From the NCBI GenBank assembly GCA_958296005.1, contig CATQHQ010000001.1, positions 450,134 to 514,133 on the forward strand: a stretch of 64,000 nucleotides of DNA, in the 5' to 3' direction. Below the pieces are notes generated by a model. That model made no database searches, was not told the DNA's origin, and saw nothing but the letters and a program-made list of their open reading frames with translations. Source of the DNA: Longimicrobiales bacterium (GTDB lineage Bacteria > Gemmatimonadota > Gemmatimonadetes > Longimicrobiales > Gaopeijiaceae). How positions within the stretch are numbered: the stretch's first letter is position 1; each line of letters begins with the position of its first letter. The translations under genes and the position numbers were made by a program. Below, in pieces: positions 43,601 through 52,717 of the stretch.

Positions 43601-45789
43601 GTCGCCGCGTCCACCTAGCCATGTCGGCCGACTTTCTGCGTGCGTTCGCGCGGTTGCCCAGAGCGCAGCAAAGGGGCGTTCGCGCGCTCATCAACAAGTT
43701 CAACAGGGACTCGACGGCACCAGGCCTGAACTACGAACGCATTCGCAATGCGCGGAGCCCTCGGATGCGTTCGGTGCGGATCGATCAAGGGTACCGAGCC
43801 ATCGTCTTCGACACGGGCCAAGGCGGACTTCACCTGCTTCTTTGGGCCGACAAGCACGACGACGCCTACGACTGGGCCTTGCGCCACGAATGCGGCGTCA
43901 ACCCCGAAACCGGCGCCTTGCAGGTATTCGTGCCGCGAGAGAGTGCACCCGACGATCAAGTAGGCGACTCCGTCAAGGGTCCCAGCGGTGCCCCGACCAC
44001 AGGCCGCCCACCCGCCGACGGCGCCTTCAAGGACCTCAAGGACCGCGAACTTGCCCGCCTGGGCGTGCCGCCCGCCATGCTGGCCGAAGTCCGCACGCTC
44101 CGGGACGACGCTGACCTGGACGACATGCAGAGCCGGCTTCCCGTCGAAGCCTACGAGTCCCTCTTCCTCTACTTGGCGGGCGAGTCCTACGAGAAGCTGG
44201 TCCTGGACCGCGAAGCCCCCGCCGAGCCGGTGGACACCAGCGACTTCGACAAGGCTCTTGGTCGCGCCGACTCCCGCGTGCGCTTCGTCGTTGTGGACGA
44301 CGAGGAGGCCCTGGAAGAAGTGCTAAGCGCACCGCTGGAGCGTTGGCGGGTCTTCCTGCACCCGTCGCAGCGACGGCTTGTGGAGCGCGGGTGGAACGGA
44401 CCGGTCCGAGTGCTCGGCGGCGCCGGCACCGGCAAGACCGTGGTCGCCATGCACCGGGCCCGTTGGCTGATCCGCAGGGATCCTGAACAGGGACGCATCC
44501 TCTTTGTGACCTACACGCGCAACTTGGCCGCCGACATTGAGAACAACCTGCACGCCATCTGCTCGCCCGAGGAGATGGAGCGAATCGAAGTCGTCAACTT
44601 GGACCGCTGGGTGACCGGATTCCTGCACCGGCAGGGCGCCGAGTTTCGCATTGAATACGGCGTTTGCAAGAAGTCCTGGGCCCGCGCCATGGACCTCAAG
44701 GATCCAAGCCTGCGGCTCCCCGACGCCTTCTACAAAGAGGAACTGAAGCACGTCGTCCTCTCCGCCGGCGTCACCACCGAGGACGAGTACCTGCGCGTCT
44801 TCCGGTCGGGTCGGGGCACGCCTCTGAACCGGCGAGCCAGAGCCAAGGCGTGGCCGGTGTTTGCCGAGTACCGCGTTCAGCTGGCGGAGCGCGGCCTAAA
44901 GGAAGTGGACGACGCCTATCGAGACGTCGCCGCCATCCTCGAGCGCGACCGGTCGGGGCTGGAATACACCAGCGTCATCGTGGACGAAGCACAGGACTGG
45001 GGCACCCAAGCCTACAAGCTGATCCGCAGTATCGTGCCCGAGGGGAAGGACGATCTGTTCGTCGTCGGCGACGGGCACCAGCGCATCCACGGCGTCAATC
45101 GGGTGGTGCTGGGTCGATGCGGCATCAACATACGGGGCCGCTCCAAGAAGCTGCGGCTCAACTACCGCACTACGGAGGAGACCCGCGACTGGGCGGCACG
45201 ACTTCTGGAAGACAGGAAGATCGACGACCTGGACGGCGGCGAAGACGACAACCGAGGCTTCAAGTCCCTGACCCACGGCCCGAAACCCCGGCTGACCCAC
45301 TTCGACTCCAAGGACGAGCAGGCCGACCACATTGCCGAGTACCTCCGGGAAGTCGCGGCGAGGGCGGACGGCTCGGCGGACGGCGGCGAGCCGATGCGGG
45401 GCGTGTGCGTCGTCGCCCGGACCAGCCGAGAACGCGACGCCGTGGCCGAGGCGCTTGAGGAGCGCGGCATCAAGGTCTTCGTGCTGGAGCGCAGAGAACC
45501 CGACCAAGAGCACGACGAGTGCGTACGCTTGGCCACCATGCACCGCGTCAAGGGACTGGAGTTCGACCGGGTGGTGGTCGCCAGCACCAACCGCAACTTG
45601 GTGCCCTTGCCGGCGGCGGTGAAGAACCGGGGCGACGCAGCCTCCCAGGAGATGGCCGAGACCGGCGAGCGCGCCCTGCTGTACGTGGCCGCGACCCGGG
45701 CCAAGAAGGAGCTGATAGTGCTCAGCTATGGCCGCCGAAGCCGGTTCCTGCCGGACGTCTTGGCCTCCAGCCCCACTCTGACGGCTTGA
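43597..45789 (+). CDS. RelE-like domain fused to a UvrD-family helicase
   Basis: A 730-residue fusion. Residues 1-about 95 resemble RelE/ParE toxins: FLRAFARLPRAQQRGVRALI, then RSVRIDQGYRAIVFDTG and LHLLLWADKHDDAYDWA. After an acidic linker comes an SF1 helicase: Walker A GGAGTGKTVVAMHRARWL near 272, Walker B VIVDEAQDWG near 461, and C-terminal motifs TMHRVKGLEFDRVVV and LYVAATRAKKELIV near 660-700. CAGGAGG lies 10 bases before the ATG, which overlaps the giant helicase stop, so the two are translated together. Whether the RelE-like part still cuts mRNA or acts as a nucleic-acid or ribosome sensor is open; the catalytic residues of RelE are not certain here. Confidence 0.83.
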   Translation: MSRRVHLAMSADFLRAFARLPRAQQRGVRALINKFNRDSTAPGLNYERIRNARSPRMRSVRIDQGYRAIVFDTGQGGLHLLLWADKHDDAYDWALRHECGVNPETGALQVFVPRESAPDDQVGDSVKGPSGAPTTGRPPADGAFKDLKDRELARLGVPPAMLAEVRTLRDDADLDDMQSRLPVEAYESLFLYLAGESYEKLVLDREAPAEPVDTSDFDKALGRADSRVRFVVVDDEEALEEVLSAPLERWRVFLHPSQRRLVERGWNGPVRVLGGAGTGKTVVAMHRARWLIRRDPEQGRILFVTYTRNLAADIENNLHAICSPEEMERIEVVNLDRWVTGFLHRQGAEFRIEYGVCKKSWARAMDLKDPSLRLPDAFYKEELKHVVLSAGVTTEDEYLRVFRSGRGTPLNRRARAKAWPVFAEYRVQLAERGLKEVDDAYRDVAAILERDRSGLEYTSVIVDEAQDWGTQAYKLIRSIVPEGKDDLFVVGDGHQRIHGVNRVVLGRCGINIRGRSKKLRLNYRTTEETRDWAARLLEDRKIDDLDGGEDDNRGFKSLTHGPKPRLTHFDSKDEQADHIAEYLREVAARADGSADGGEPMRGVCVVARTSRERDAVAEALEERGIKVFVLERREPDQEHDECVRLATMHRVKGLEFDRVVVASTNRNLVPLPAAVKNRGDAASQEMAETGERALLYVAATRAKKELIVLSYGRRSRFLPDVLASSPTLTA

Positions 45790-45854
45790 CCAAGCCGCTG
45801 CCGCTGTCCCTTGCCAGTCGGTGCGTCCTGGACGGGACAACTATCTCTCCGAAA

Positions 45855-45883
45855 TGGACGACAGGCTCGATCGGCTGTAGAAT
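45855..45883 (+). promoter_or_regulatory. Candidate sigma-70-type promoter before the TrlF gene
   Basis: TGGACG at 45855-45860 and TAGAAT at 45878-45883 are separated by 17 bases, 43 bases before the TrlF start in the 136-base gap after the UvrD fusion gene. Four and five of six bases match consensus. This would give the TrlF/AlbA pair its own transcription. Confidence 0.4.
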
Positions 45884-45925
45884 CAGCGGTCCGGTACCGA
45901 CTCACCCATATAGAAGCAGGCCCAA

Positions 45926-48691
45926 GTGACCTTTAAGCGACGCAAAGCGGCCAAGTGGCACCGGGATGTCCCCGGGGCCCGATGGTTCAAGACGGACTTG
46001 CATGTTCATACAATAGACGACCATCAAGGCGGAAGAGCGAAGCGACCTGCCGACTTGACTGGTCCGCTGGAGGAGACGATCACCGAATATGCTCGTCGAT
46101 TTCTTAAGAGCGCGGTGAAGAACGGGGTGCAGGTGCTCGGGCTCACGCCACATTCGCCCCGCGTCGGGACTAGTGCCGAGACCAGCGCTGTCTGGCGGAT
46201 CGTGGAAGAGTGGAATAGTGGCGATGACGACGACGGCCGGCCGTTTCGCGAGAAAATCTTTGCGGTGTTTCCCGGTTTCGAGCCGTCATTGAAGCAGGGC
46301 AAAGCAGGTTTGCATCTGCTGTTCCTGTTCGATCCAGAAATCGGACGCCATCACTACCTTAAGGCGTTTGACATTGCCATGGGTAGCGTGTCGCCATGGG
46401 AGGGCAACGAGCTACAATTGTCAAGCAAGAGCGCAGAAAAGACGTTCCACGACTTGCGCGAGTGGCATCAGCGGGAGGCGCCTCGGACAAGCGATGGCGG
46501 ATACCGTTGGAGTTACATTGTTCTCGCACCGCATATCGATAGTGACAAGGGCCTGCTCGAGGCGCAAAAGGCGCAAGTGTTAGAGCTGTTTCAGCACGAT
46601 AATGTGGCCGGACTGGAGCTCGGAGACGAGAAATTGCCCCAGGATACGGAAAAGAATCGCCCGTGGCTGATCAAGGGAATGGCAGAACATCGGCAAGCGT
46701 TCTTCCACAGTAGCGATGCCTACTCGGTGGACGACATTGGCAAGCGCTATACGTGGATGAAGCTCGCGAGTCCACGAATTGAGGCGCTACGCCAAGCTTT
46801 TGTCGCCAACGACTCGCGCATGCGGATCGCGTACGACAAAGATGCGGACGGCAGCTTGCAGGAGATTGCCGATCCACCTGACATCACCAAGCAAGGTAGA
46901 GAGTGGCTCAAGTCGGTAACGGTCGAAAGAGGAAGAGCATCGTTCTTCCAGACTGACGGCTCCACCAAGTGCCACTTTGCCCTTAGCCCAGACCTGACGT
47001 GCATCATCGGCGGCAGCATGACTGGGAAGAGCACCTTCCTTGACGGCCTGCGAGTGTACCTCAAGGCTCCCCTGCCGTCCGACGATCGCCTAGAGGGTCA
47101 AGTGCTGGCTCGGGGCAAAGATGGTTTCCTTGCTGGATCGCCGACCATTACGCTAGACTGCCCCGGAAAATATTTGACTGTCCCGTTTCACGAGCAATGG
47201 CCAGCCGAGTTTTTCACACAGAACGAGCTGCAACGCCTCGCTCAGGAACCTGGAGCAGTGGAAGACATCTTGGCTCGGTTGGCTTCGCCCAGCGAGATCG
47301 ACGACATCCAATACCGGGAAAGACTTCTGCGCACTCTGGACAGGGAGCTCGTCCGTACGGCCAAGCATCTGGCGAAGCTTGACCAGGAAGTCGCGGATGC
47401 GGAGCAGGCCTGCGAGCGAAGCCGGAAGGCAGCCGCCGAGCTCGCGGGGTTTGCCGACGCCGGTATCGAGGACATTCGTCATGCTTCCAGTGTGCTCCAT
47501 CGCTGGCACGAAATCGCAGACGCAGCCAAGGCGATAGCGGCGGACCTTGGCCGGACTCGGACATCGGCGAAGTCGGTTGACTTGCTGGAGGCCGACGATA
47601 GCATGGCGAAGGTTTTGAGTTGCGCGGCCATGGAGAAGCAGGCAAACGATCTTCGCGAAAGTTGGAGCCGTGTCCACGATCTTCTCGATTCGGCGAGCAG
47701 TGAGCTGGATGCCGTGAGCAAAGCCAGCGGAGTCATGGTGAGCGCACTAGTTGCACATGAGGGCCGCGTTCGTGAGGAAGTCAATCGCAAGCTCGCGGAC
47801 CGTGGCCTCGACGGGGCGAGGATCAACGAGTTTCAGGCCCTGAGTGGCCGGGCGTCTTTGCTTGACAGCTACCAGGCGAATCTCGACCAGTTGCGCAAGA
47901 AGCGCGACGATGCGGAGCGCGAATTCGGGGCTTCGCTCAAGGACAGGAAGGAGCTGGTGGACAAGCAGCGAAACGCGTACGATCGCGTGGCCGAGAAGGT
48001 CAGTGCAAAGCAAGCCGGGAGGATTTCGGCACGCCGGCTCGACAACGGCGAGCGCGGGCCGTTGGACCGGTTTCTGAGGGAGCTGAAGCAGAAGGGCGTC
48101 ACGCGATGGTGGAACGACTCGCCGGAAGCTCGCAGACCGTCACCAGAAAGGTTGCTCGATGCAACCGTGGCCGACAAGCTGGCGGAAGTCGGCATGAGCA
48201 GTGCGGTACAGGCCACGTTCCGCGAGTGCCTGTCGAGGTCAAAGCGACGGGAGCTGGCCGCGATTCGGTGCCCCGACCGCTACGTGATCGAACTCAGAAT
48301 GGATGACGGAGGCTACCGACCGCTGGCCGATCTTTCTGGTGGCCAGCGGGTCAGTGTCCTGCTCTCGTTGCTACTGAAGACGAACGACCACCGTCCCTTG
48401 GTCATTGATCAACCGGAAGACGAGCTGGACAACCGTTTCCTGTTCAACACGGTCCTTCCTGTGCTCAAGGAACTCAAGGGGCAACGACAGATTATCGTGG
48501 CGACCCACAACGCCAACATTGTCGTGAACGGCGATGCGGACATCGTGATCCAACTGGAAGCGACGGCGAGCCGGGGATGGATTGCCAGCACGGGCACTAT
48601 CGAGGAACCAGCGGTTCGGGACGCCATCGTTCGAACGGTGGACGGCGGCGACGAAGCGTTTCGTCTTCGACGGCTGAAGTACGGATTCTGA
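45926..48691 (+). CDS. TrlF-type PHP-domain ATPase (SMC/Rad50-like)
   Basis: A 921-residue protein. The N-terminal half is a PHP phosphoesterase-like domain: DLHVHTIDDH near 27, GLTPHSPR, and later FFHSSDAYSVDDIGKRYTW with further metal-type His/Asp. The second half is an ABC/SMC-like ATPase split by a long coiled coil: Walker A IIGGSMTGKSTFLDGL near 355, charged coiled coil about 450-760, signature LSGGQRVSVLLSLLL near 797, Walker B PLVIDQPEDELDNRF and the His switch VATHNANIVV. This is the TrlF family, often in defence islands; a nuclease driven by an ATPase is the usual idea. It starts at GTG and shares one base with the next start (TGATG). Confidence 0.82.
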   Translation: MTFKRRKAAKWHRDVPGARWFKTDLHVHTIDDHQGGRAKRPADLTGPLEETITEYARRFLKSAVKNGVQVLGLTPHSPRVGTSAETSAVWRIVEEWNSGDDDDGRPFREKIFAVFPGFEPSLKQGKAGLHLLFLFDPEIGRHHYLKAFDIAMGSVSPWEGNELQLSSKSAEKTFHDLREWHQREAPRTSDGGYRWSYIVLAPHIDSDKGLLEAQKAQVLELFQHDNVAGLELGDEKLPQDTEKNRPWLIKGMAEHRQAFFHSSDAYSVDDIGKRYTWMKLASPRIEALRQAFVANDSRMRIAYDKDADGSLQEIADPPDITKQGREWLKSVTVERGRASFFQTDGSTKCHFALSPDLTCIIGGSMTGKSTFLDGLRVYLKAPLPSDDRLEGQVLARGKDGFLAGSPTITLDCPGKYLTVPFHEQWPAEFFTQNELQRLAQEPGAVEDILARLASPSEIDDIQYRERLLRTLDRELVRTAKHLAKLDQEVADAEQACERSRKAAAELAGFADAGIEDIRHASSVLHRWHEIADAAKAIAADLGRTRTSAKSVDLLEADDSMAKVLSCAAMEKQANDLRESWSRVHDLLDSASSELDAVSKASGVMVSALVAHEGRVREEVNRKLADRGLDGARINEFQALSGRASLLDSYQANLDQLRKKRDDAEREFGASLKDRKELVDKQRNAYDRVAEKVSAKQAGRISARRLDNGERGPLDRFLRELKQKGVTRWWNDSPEARRPSPERLLDATVADKLAEVGMSSAVQATFRECLSRSKRRELAAIRCPDRYVIELRMDDGGYRPLADLSGGQRVSVLLSLLLKTNDHRPLVIDQPEDELDNRFLFNTVLPVLKELKGQRQIIVATHNANIVVNGDADIVIQLEATASRGWIASTGTIEEPAVRDAIVRTVDGGDEAFRLRRLKYGF

Positions 48692-49869
48692 TGGCGATGA
48701 AGTGGCTCGATGTGCTCCAGCGCATTGAAGCGGGCGAGACCTGGACCACGGAGTTCAAGCGGGGGCTCAACCTGTCGGCTGTCGGCAAGGCTGTCTGCGC
48801 GTTTGCCAACACCGAGGGAGGCGTCCTCATCCTGGGCGTCGACGACTCCCGGACGATTGTGGGGGTTCGGAAGGACGCCGAGCGGGTGCAGGAGCAGTTG
48901 ACGAGATTCCTCCACACCGGTTGTAGCGCACCGGTCTCGGCCTACAGCGGACGGCACGAGGACCCGAAGGGATGGGTGCACTGGCTCGAAGTGCCTCGGC
49001 AACGCGGCTTCGAGCCCCTGCGCTATGAGGGTCGCGTTTGGGTTCGCCGCCAACGAAGCAGCGTCGAGCCGTCCGCGCCGGAACTCCAGGAGCTCTACAA
49101 CGCGTTTGGGTACATCCTCACCGAGGGGCGCTTGATAGAGGCCGGCCGTCCGGCGCACATCGACCTTCAGGCGTTTCGGTCCTACCTCCGAGCCCTCGGG
49201 CTCGAAACGGAACAGGACCCCCAGCCCACCGACGAGGACGACCTCCGCAACGGGGGCGTGCTGAGGGAGCTTGGCGGCACCTTGCGCCCGAGCCTCTACG
49301 GGGTGCTGGCGTTTGGCAAGGACCCCCAGCACTACCCTCAGACGCGAAATTTCCGGGTGGAGTGCGTGGCCTACGAGGGCAGCGATTGCGCATCCCAGGT
49401 ACTGCAGGTGGCCGACGCGGCAGGTCGCCTCGACGATCAGGTTCAGAGAGCGGCGGGATGGTTTGCGGGCCTCGGAAAGTTCGAGTCATACCGTGACCTG
49501 ATCCGCGAGGATCGTCTGCTGTTGCCGCGCAAGGCGATTCGGGAAGCTCTGGTCAACGCCGTCGTCCACCGGGATTATGCCATTACCGGATCGAAGGTTA
49601 TGGTGGAGGTCTTCTCGCGGTGCGTCCACGTGACCAGTCCCGGCACGTTGCCCAACCACATGCGGGTGGAGAGCGTTCGCGCAGGTTCCCACCCCCGCTC
49701 AAGAAACGAGTCTCTGGCGCACTTCATGTTCACAATGGGCTTCATGGAACAGCGGGGAAGGGGATGGCCCCTATTGCGCCAAGCCATGCGCGAGTTCAAC
49801 GGCACAGAGCCCGAGCTGGTGCACGACAAGCAAACCGGATTCGTGAAGGTGAGCTTCGTCCTCGATTGA
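48691..49869 (+). CDS. AlbA_2 (Schlafen-like) plus HATPase_c_4 protein
   Basis: A 392-residue protein with an N-terminal AlbA_2/Schlafen-type domain (ETWTTEFKRGL, KAVCAFANTEGGVLILGVDD) and a C-terminal GHKL/HATPase-like region (RKAIREALVNAVVHRDYAI, VTSPGTLPNHM, EQRGRGWPLLRQAM). This architecture is found in putative transcriptional regulators and in several defence systems. The ATG is joined to the TrlF stop by one base (TGATG), so the proteins are made together, and a partnership of the TrlF ATPase with this protein is likely. Confidence 0.8.
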   Translation: MAMKWLDVLQRIEAGETWTTEFKRGLNLSAVGKAVCAFANTEGGVLILGVDDSRTIVGVRKDAERVQEQLTRFLHTGCSAPVSAYSGRHEDPKGWVHWLEVPRQRGFEPLRYEGRVWVRRQRSSVEPSAPELQELYNAFGYILTEGRLIEAGRPAHIDLQAFRSYLRALGLETEQDPQPTDEDDLRNGGVLRELGGTLRPSLYGVLAFGKDPQHYPQTRNFRVECVAYEGSDCASQVLQVADAAGRLDDQVQRAAGWFAGLGKFESYRDLIREDRLLLPRKAIREALVNAVVHRDYAITGSKVMVEVFSRCVHVTSPGTLPNHMRVESVRAGSHPRSRNESLAHFMFTMGFMEQRGRGWPLLRQAMREFNGTEPELVHDKQTGFVKVSFVLD

Positions 49870-49980
49870 CGGCCATGCCCTAACGCCGTTCCCTCCTCGG
49901 CAACCTCCAACGACACCGCCAACCACGGTGCTGGCGCGGGCCCTCCGGGTAAACAGCAATAGCGCGACCGGTAGGGTAGG

Positions 49981-50158
49981 ATGCGCGGGTCCTGCAGCAG
50001 CTCGTCCAGCTTGCGGTCGCTGTAGCGGGCGACCTTTTAGATCGAACCCGCTGAAGGCCGCCCGGTAGCCTTCGCGCTTGCGCAGGACCGTGATCCAAGC
50101 CAGCCCCGCCTGGGCACCCTCCGAGACAAGGAACTCAAAGAGCGTTCGGTCGTCCAGA
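49981..50158 (-). pseudogene. Relic of tag (DNA-3-methyladenine glycosylase I), inverted
   Basis: Read on the minus strand, this stretch encodes LFEFLVSEGAQAGLAWITVL and RKREGYRAAFSGFD, nearly identical to residues about 30-65 of the intact Tag at 36505-37074. It then shifts frame by a two-base deletion and continues as the DNA of RYSDRKLDELLQDP. About 175 bases are recognisable and neither end of the gene remains. It lies in opposite orientation to the intact gene, so the two copies bracket the giant-helicase/TrlF block as inverted repeats. Confidence 0.82.
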
Positions 50159-50539
50159 ACCCACCGCGACGAATGCGGGGCCGCGGTTTTCGGCAGTTCG
50201 CGACTTCGGACAGATTCTGGCCAGATTTTGTCGGCGAATCGTATCCGTAGTTCGCGTGCCTGGGGCGTGCGCCGCCGTGCGCGGTACGCCCGCCTAGTTG
50301 GCCGAGCAGCCCACCGGGATCCGTGCGGATAGAATGTGGTCGGGGGAGCGTGGTGTCTCCGCGTCGGAGAAATGGGACGACCGCATAGCGGAATGGGCCT
50401 TGCCTGTGCCGTGTATCCTCCCATGCTCGGCCCTAGCTCCGATCTGGCCGCGCACTTGCCTTGATGGTCGCGTTAGGTTCCCCCACCGCCGGCCGGCCGG
50501 GCGAGCCACACGGCTAATCACGCGAGGGATCGGACACCC
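50159..50539. other. Intergenic region before the SF1 helicase
   Basis: About 380 bases with no gene that I can support. It holds one perfect 6-3-6 inverted repeat (50356-50370) and a TAGAAT at 50330-50335 without a well placed -35 partner. The rest shows no RNA gene or recognisable relic. Confidence 0.4.
50356..50370. promoter_or_regulatory. Perfect 6-3-6 inverted repeat, operator-like
   Basis: TCTCCG-CGT-CGGAGA stands about 170 bases before the SF1 helicase start and just downstream of a TAGAAT hexamer. The geometry equals that of 28250-28264, though the arm sequence differs. Confidence 0.28.
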
Positions 50540-52717
50540 ATGGGCATCGCCATCATCCGCGGCACCAACGACAAGCCTGGTGCCAGCAACATCCTAGCGG
50601 AGGCCGTGGACCAGTGGGCGAACGTCGGCGACGACCACTCCGCCAAATCCGGCAAGCTGTACATCGGCCATCCCGTGATTGCGACTCCCGACGGGCCTCG
50701 GCGAATCGACGCCCTCCTGGCCTCAGAAACCCACGGACTCGTCGCGTTCGACCTTGTCGAGCACGACAGTATCGCAGGCCACCAAGAGCGACAGGACGAC
50801 TTCGCCAACGCCATCGAAGCCAAGCTCCGGACGCAGAGGAACCTGGTGCGGCGCGAGAACGGACAAAGGAAGCTTGTAGTCCCGGTGCATTCGGTCTCGT
50901 TCGCTCCAGCCGTTGCCAATCCGCCAGATGCCGCCGACTACCCGGTCCTCAACACAAGCACGTTGGCCGCATTCCTGGACGACCTTGATGGATCAGTCTC
51001 CGAACCGGACGCGTTCGCATTCGCCCTGTCGTTACTCGAGTCCATGTCGGCGATCCGCCGACCACACGGAGACAGGCCGCCGGCCACGCCTCAGTCCCGC
51101 GGCGCCAAGTTGCGCACCCTTGAACGCGCCGTGGCAACCCTCGACACCCAGCAGGCCCAGGCCGTGATCGAGACGGCAGACGGTGTACAGCGACTCCGAG
51201 GCTTGGCAGGCTCCGGCAAGACGATCGTCCTGGCCCAGAAAGCCGCTTACCTTCATGCTAGACACCCCGACTGGCGAATCGCGGTCACCTTTTACACGCG
51301 GTCGCTAAAGGAGTACTTTCGGGATCTCATCACCAAGTTCTTTGTCTCCCAGACGACGGAACTTCCGAACTGGGACAAGCTGTGGATCGCACATGCGTGG
51401 GGCGGTCGCGGCGGACCCGAGCATAGTGGAATATATCGCCATTTCTGCAACACGAACAACGCGACGTACCTGAATTTCACCGAGGCCAAGTTTCTAGCTG
51501 GGCCGTCAGCGGCGTTCCAAGAAGCTTGTCGTCGCGCCCTCAAAGAAGTCGAGGCACCGAAACCGTCATTCGATTCCATTCTCATCGACGAGGCTCAAGA
51601 TCTGCCACCGGAGTTTCTTGCGATCTGCTACCGTTCTTTGACGGAGGAGAAGCGCTTGGTCTACGCATACGACGAACTACAGAACTTGAACTCCGCTTCT
51701 GTGAAGGCACCACGCGACATCTTCGGCCCCGACGTCCGCTGGGACGAGGAAGCGCCTCAGAGCGACGTAGTGTTGCACAGGTGCTACCGAAATCCTCGGC
51801 CGGTATTGACAACGGCTCACGCCCTCGGCTTCGGCATTCACAGGACGTCAAGTGGTGACGACAAGAGCGGCATTGTGCAGATGTTCGACGACGCCCGAAT
51901 GTGGAAAGACGTGGGCTACGAAGCGTCTGGTGGACCAATTCGCGAGGGCGCAGCGGTCACGCTCCGACGAACTGACGCGACAAGCCCACGGTTCCTTGAG
52001 GACCATTCTCCATTGGACGATCTCGTGATGTTCAAGGTGTTCGGAGACGCCGCCGAACAGGACGACTGGCTCGTAAGACAGATTTGCAGGAATCTGCGCC
52101 ACGACGCCATTCTCCCGGAGGACATCATCGTCATCCATCCTGACCCGTCATCGACGCTCAGGGCCACCGCTTCCATGAGAGCGCGGCTGCTCAAAAGGGA
52201 GGTCAAGAACCATTTGGCGGGAGCGAATACTATGGCCGACGAGTTTCGCCGCACCGGCTCCGTGACCTTCACCGGCATTCACAGAGCCAAGGGGCATGAA
52301 GCCGGAATGGTCTACGTCGTCAATGCTCAGCGATGCTATTCTGCTGATCATGGCCTAGCCCGATTGCGGAATATGCTTTTCGCCGCAATAACGAGAAGCA
52401 AGGCATGGGTGCGTGTCTGCGGCATAGGCGACCGCATGACACAGCTAGCGAGGGAGCACACTGCGCTGAAGAACGATGGCTACAAACTGCGGTTTCGATA
52501 TCCAACAAAGGAAGAACTGACGACCATAAGAATTGTCCACCGCGACATTCTCGATGATGAAGCCACGTTGATAGATAGTCACACGACCAATCTGCGTCGA
52601 TTCCTTGACGATCTTGAGAACAAACAGATCTATCTCGAAGACATCGCGGAACTGCAGCCGACGTTGCGACAAGTACTCGCCGTCAGAGAACGAGGCCGGC
52701 AACGTGGCAACGACTAG
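50540..52717 (+). CDS. SF1 (UvrD/DUF2075-like) helicase with N-terminal nuclease-like region
   Basis: A 725-residue protein. Residues about 1-150 may be a NERD/restriction-type domain (GLVAFDLVEHD, then RQDDFANAIEAKL), but catalytic residues are not certain. The helicase core has Walker A GLAGSGKTIVLAQKA near 221, Walker B SILIDEAQDLPPEF near 348, VVLHRCYRNPRPVL, FTGIHRAKGHEAGMVYVV and LRNMLFAAITRSKAWVRV near 605. It is the SF1 type often seen next to DUF2290 genes. Its stop overlaps the start of such a gene by 14 bases. It carries more A/T at wobble positions than the host genes. Confidence 0.8.
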   Translation: MGIAIIRGTNDKPGASNILAEAVDQWANVGDDHSAKSGKLYIGHPVIATPDGPRRIDALLASETHGLVAFDLVEHDSIAGHQERQDDFANAIEAKLRTQRNLVRRENGQRKLVVPVHSVSFAPAVANPPDAADYPVLNTSTLAAFLDDLDGSVSEPDAFAFALSLLESMSAIRRPHGDRPPATPQSRGAKLRTLERAVATLDTQQAQAVIETADGVQRLRGLAGSGKTIVLAQKAAYLHARHPDWRIAVTFYTRSLKEYFRDLITKFFVSQTTELPNWDKLWIAHAWGGRGGPEHSGIYRHFCNTNNATYLNFTEAKFLAGPSAAFQEACRRALKEVEAPKPSFDSILIDEAQDLPPEFLAICYRSLTEEKRLVYAYDELQNLNSASVKAPRDIFGPDVRWDEEAPQSDVVLHRCYRNPRPVLTTAHALGFGIHRTSSGDDKSGIVQMFDDARMWKDVGYEASGGPIREGAAVTLRRTDATSPRFLEDHSPLDDLVMFKVFGDAAEQDDWLVRQICRNLRHDAILPEDIIVIHPDPSSTLRATASMRARLLKREVKNHLAGANTMADEFRRTGSVTFTGIHRAKGHEAGMVYVVNAQRCYSADHGLARLRNMLFAAITRSKAWVRVCGIGDRMTQLAREHTALKNDGYKLRFRYPTKEELTTIRIVHRDILDDEATLIDSHTTNLRRFLDDLENKQIYLEDIAELQPTLRQVLAVRERGRQRGND

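Noticed and set aside
28343..45789. Assignment to Druantia or DISARM as a named type
   Set aside because: The helicases are DruE/DrmA-like in motif, but the other genes of those systems (DruA-D, F, G or M; DrmB, DrmC) are not recognisable here.
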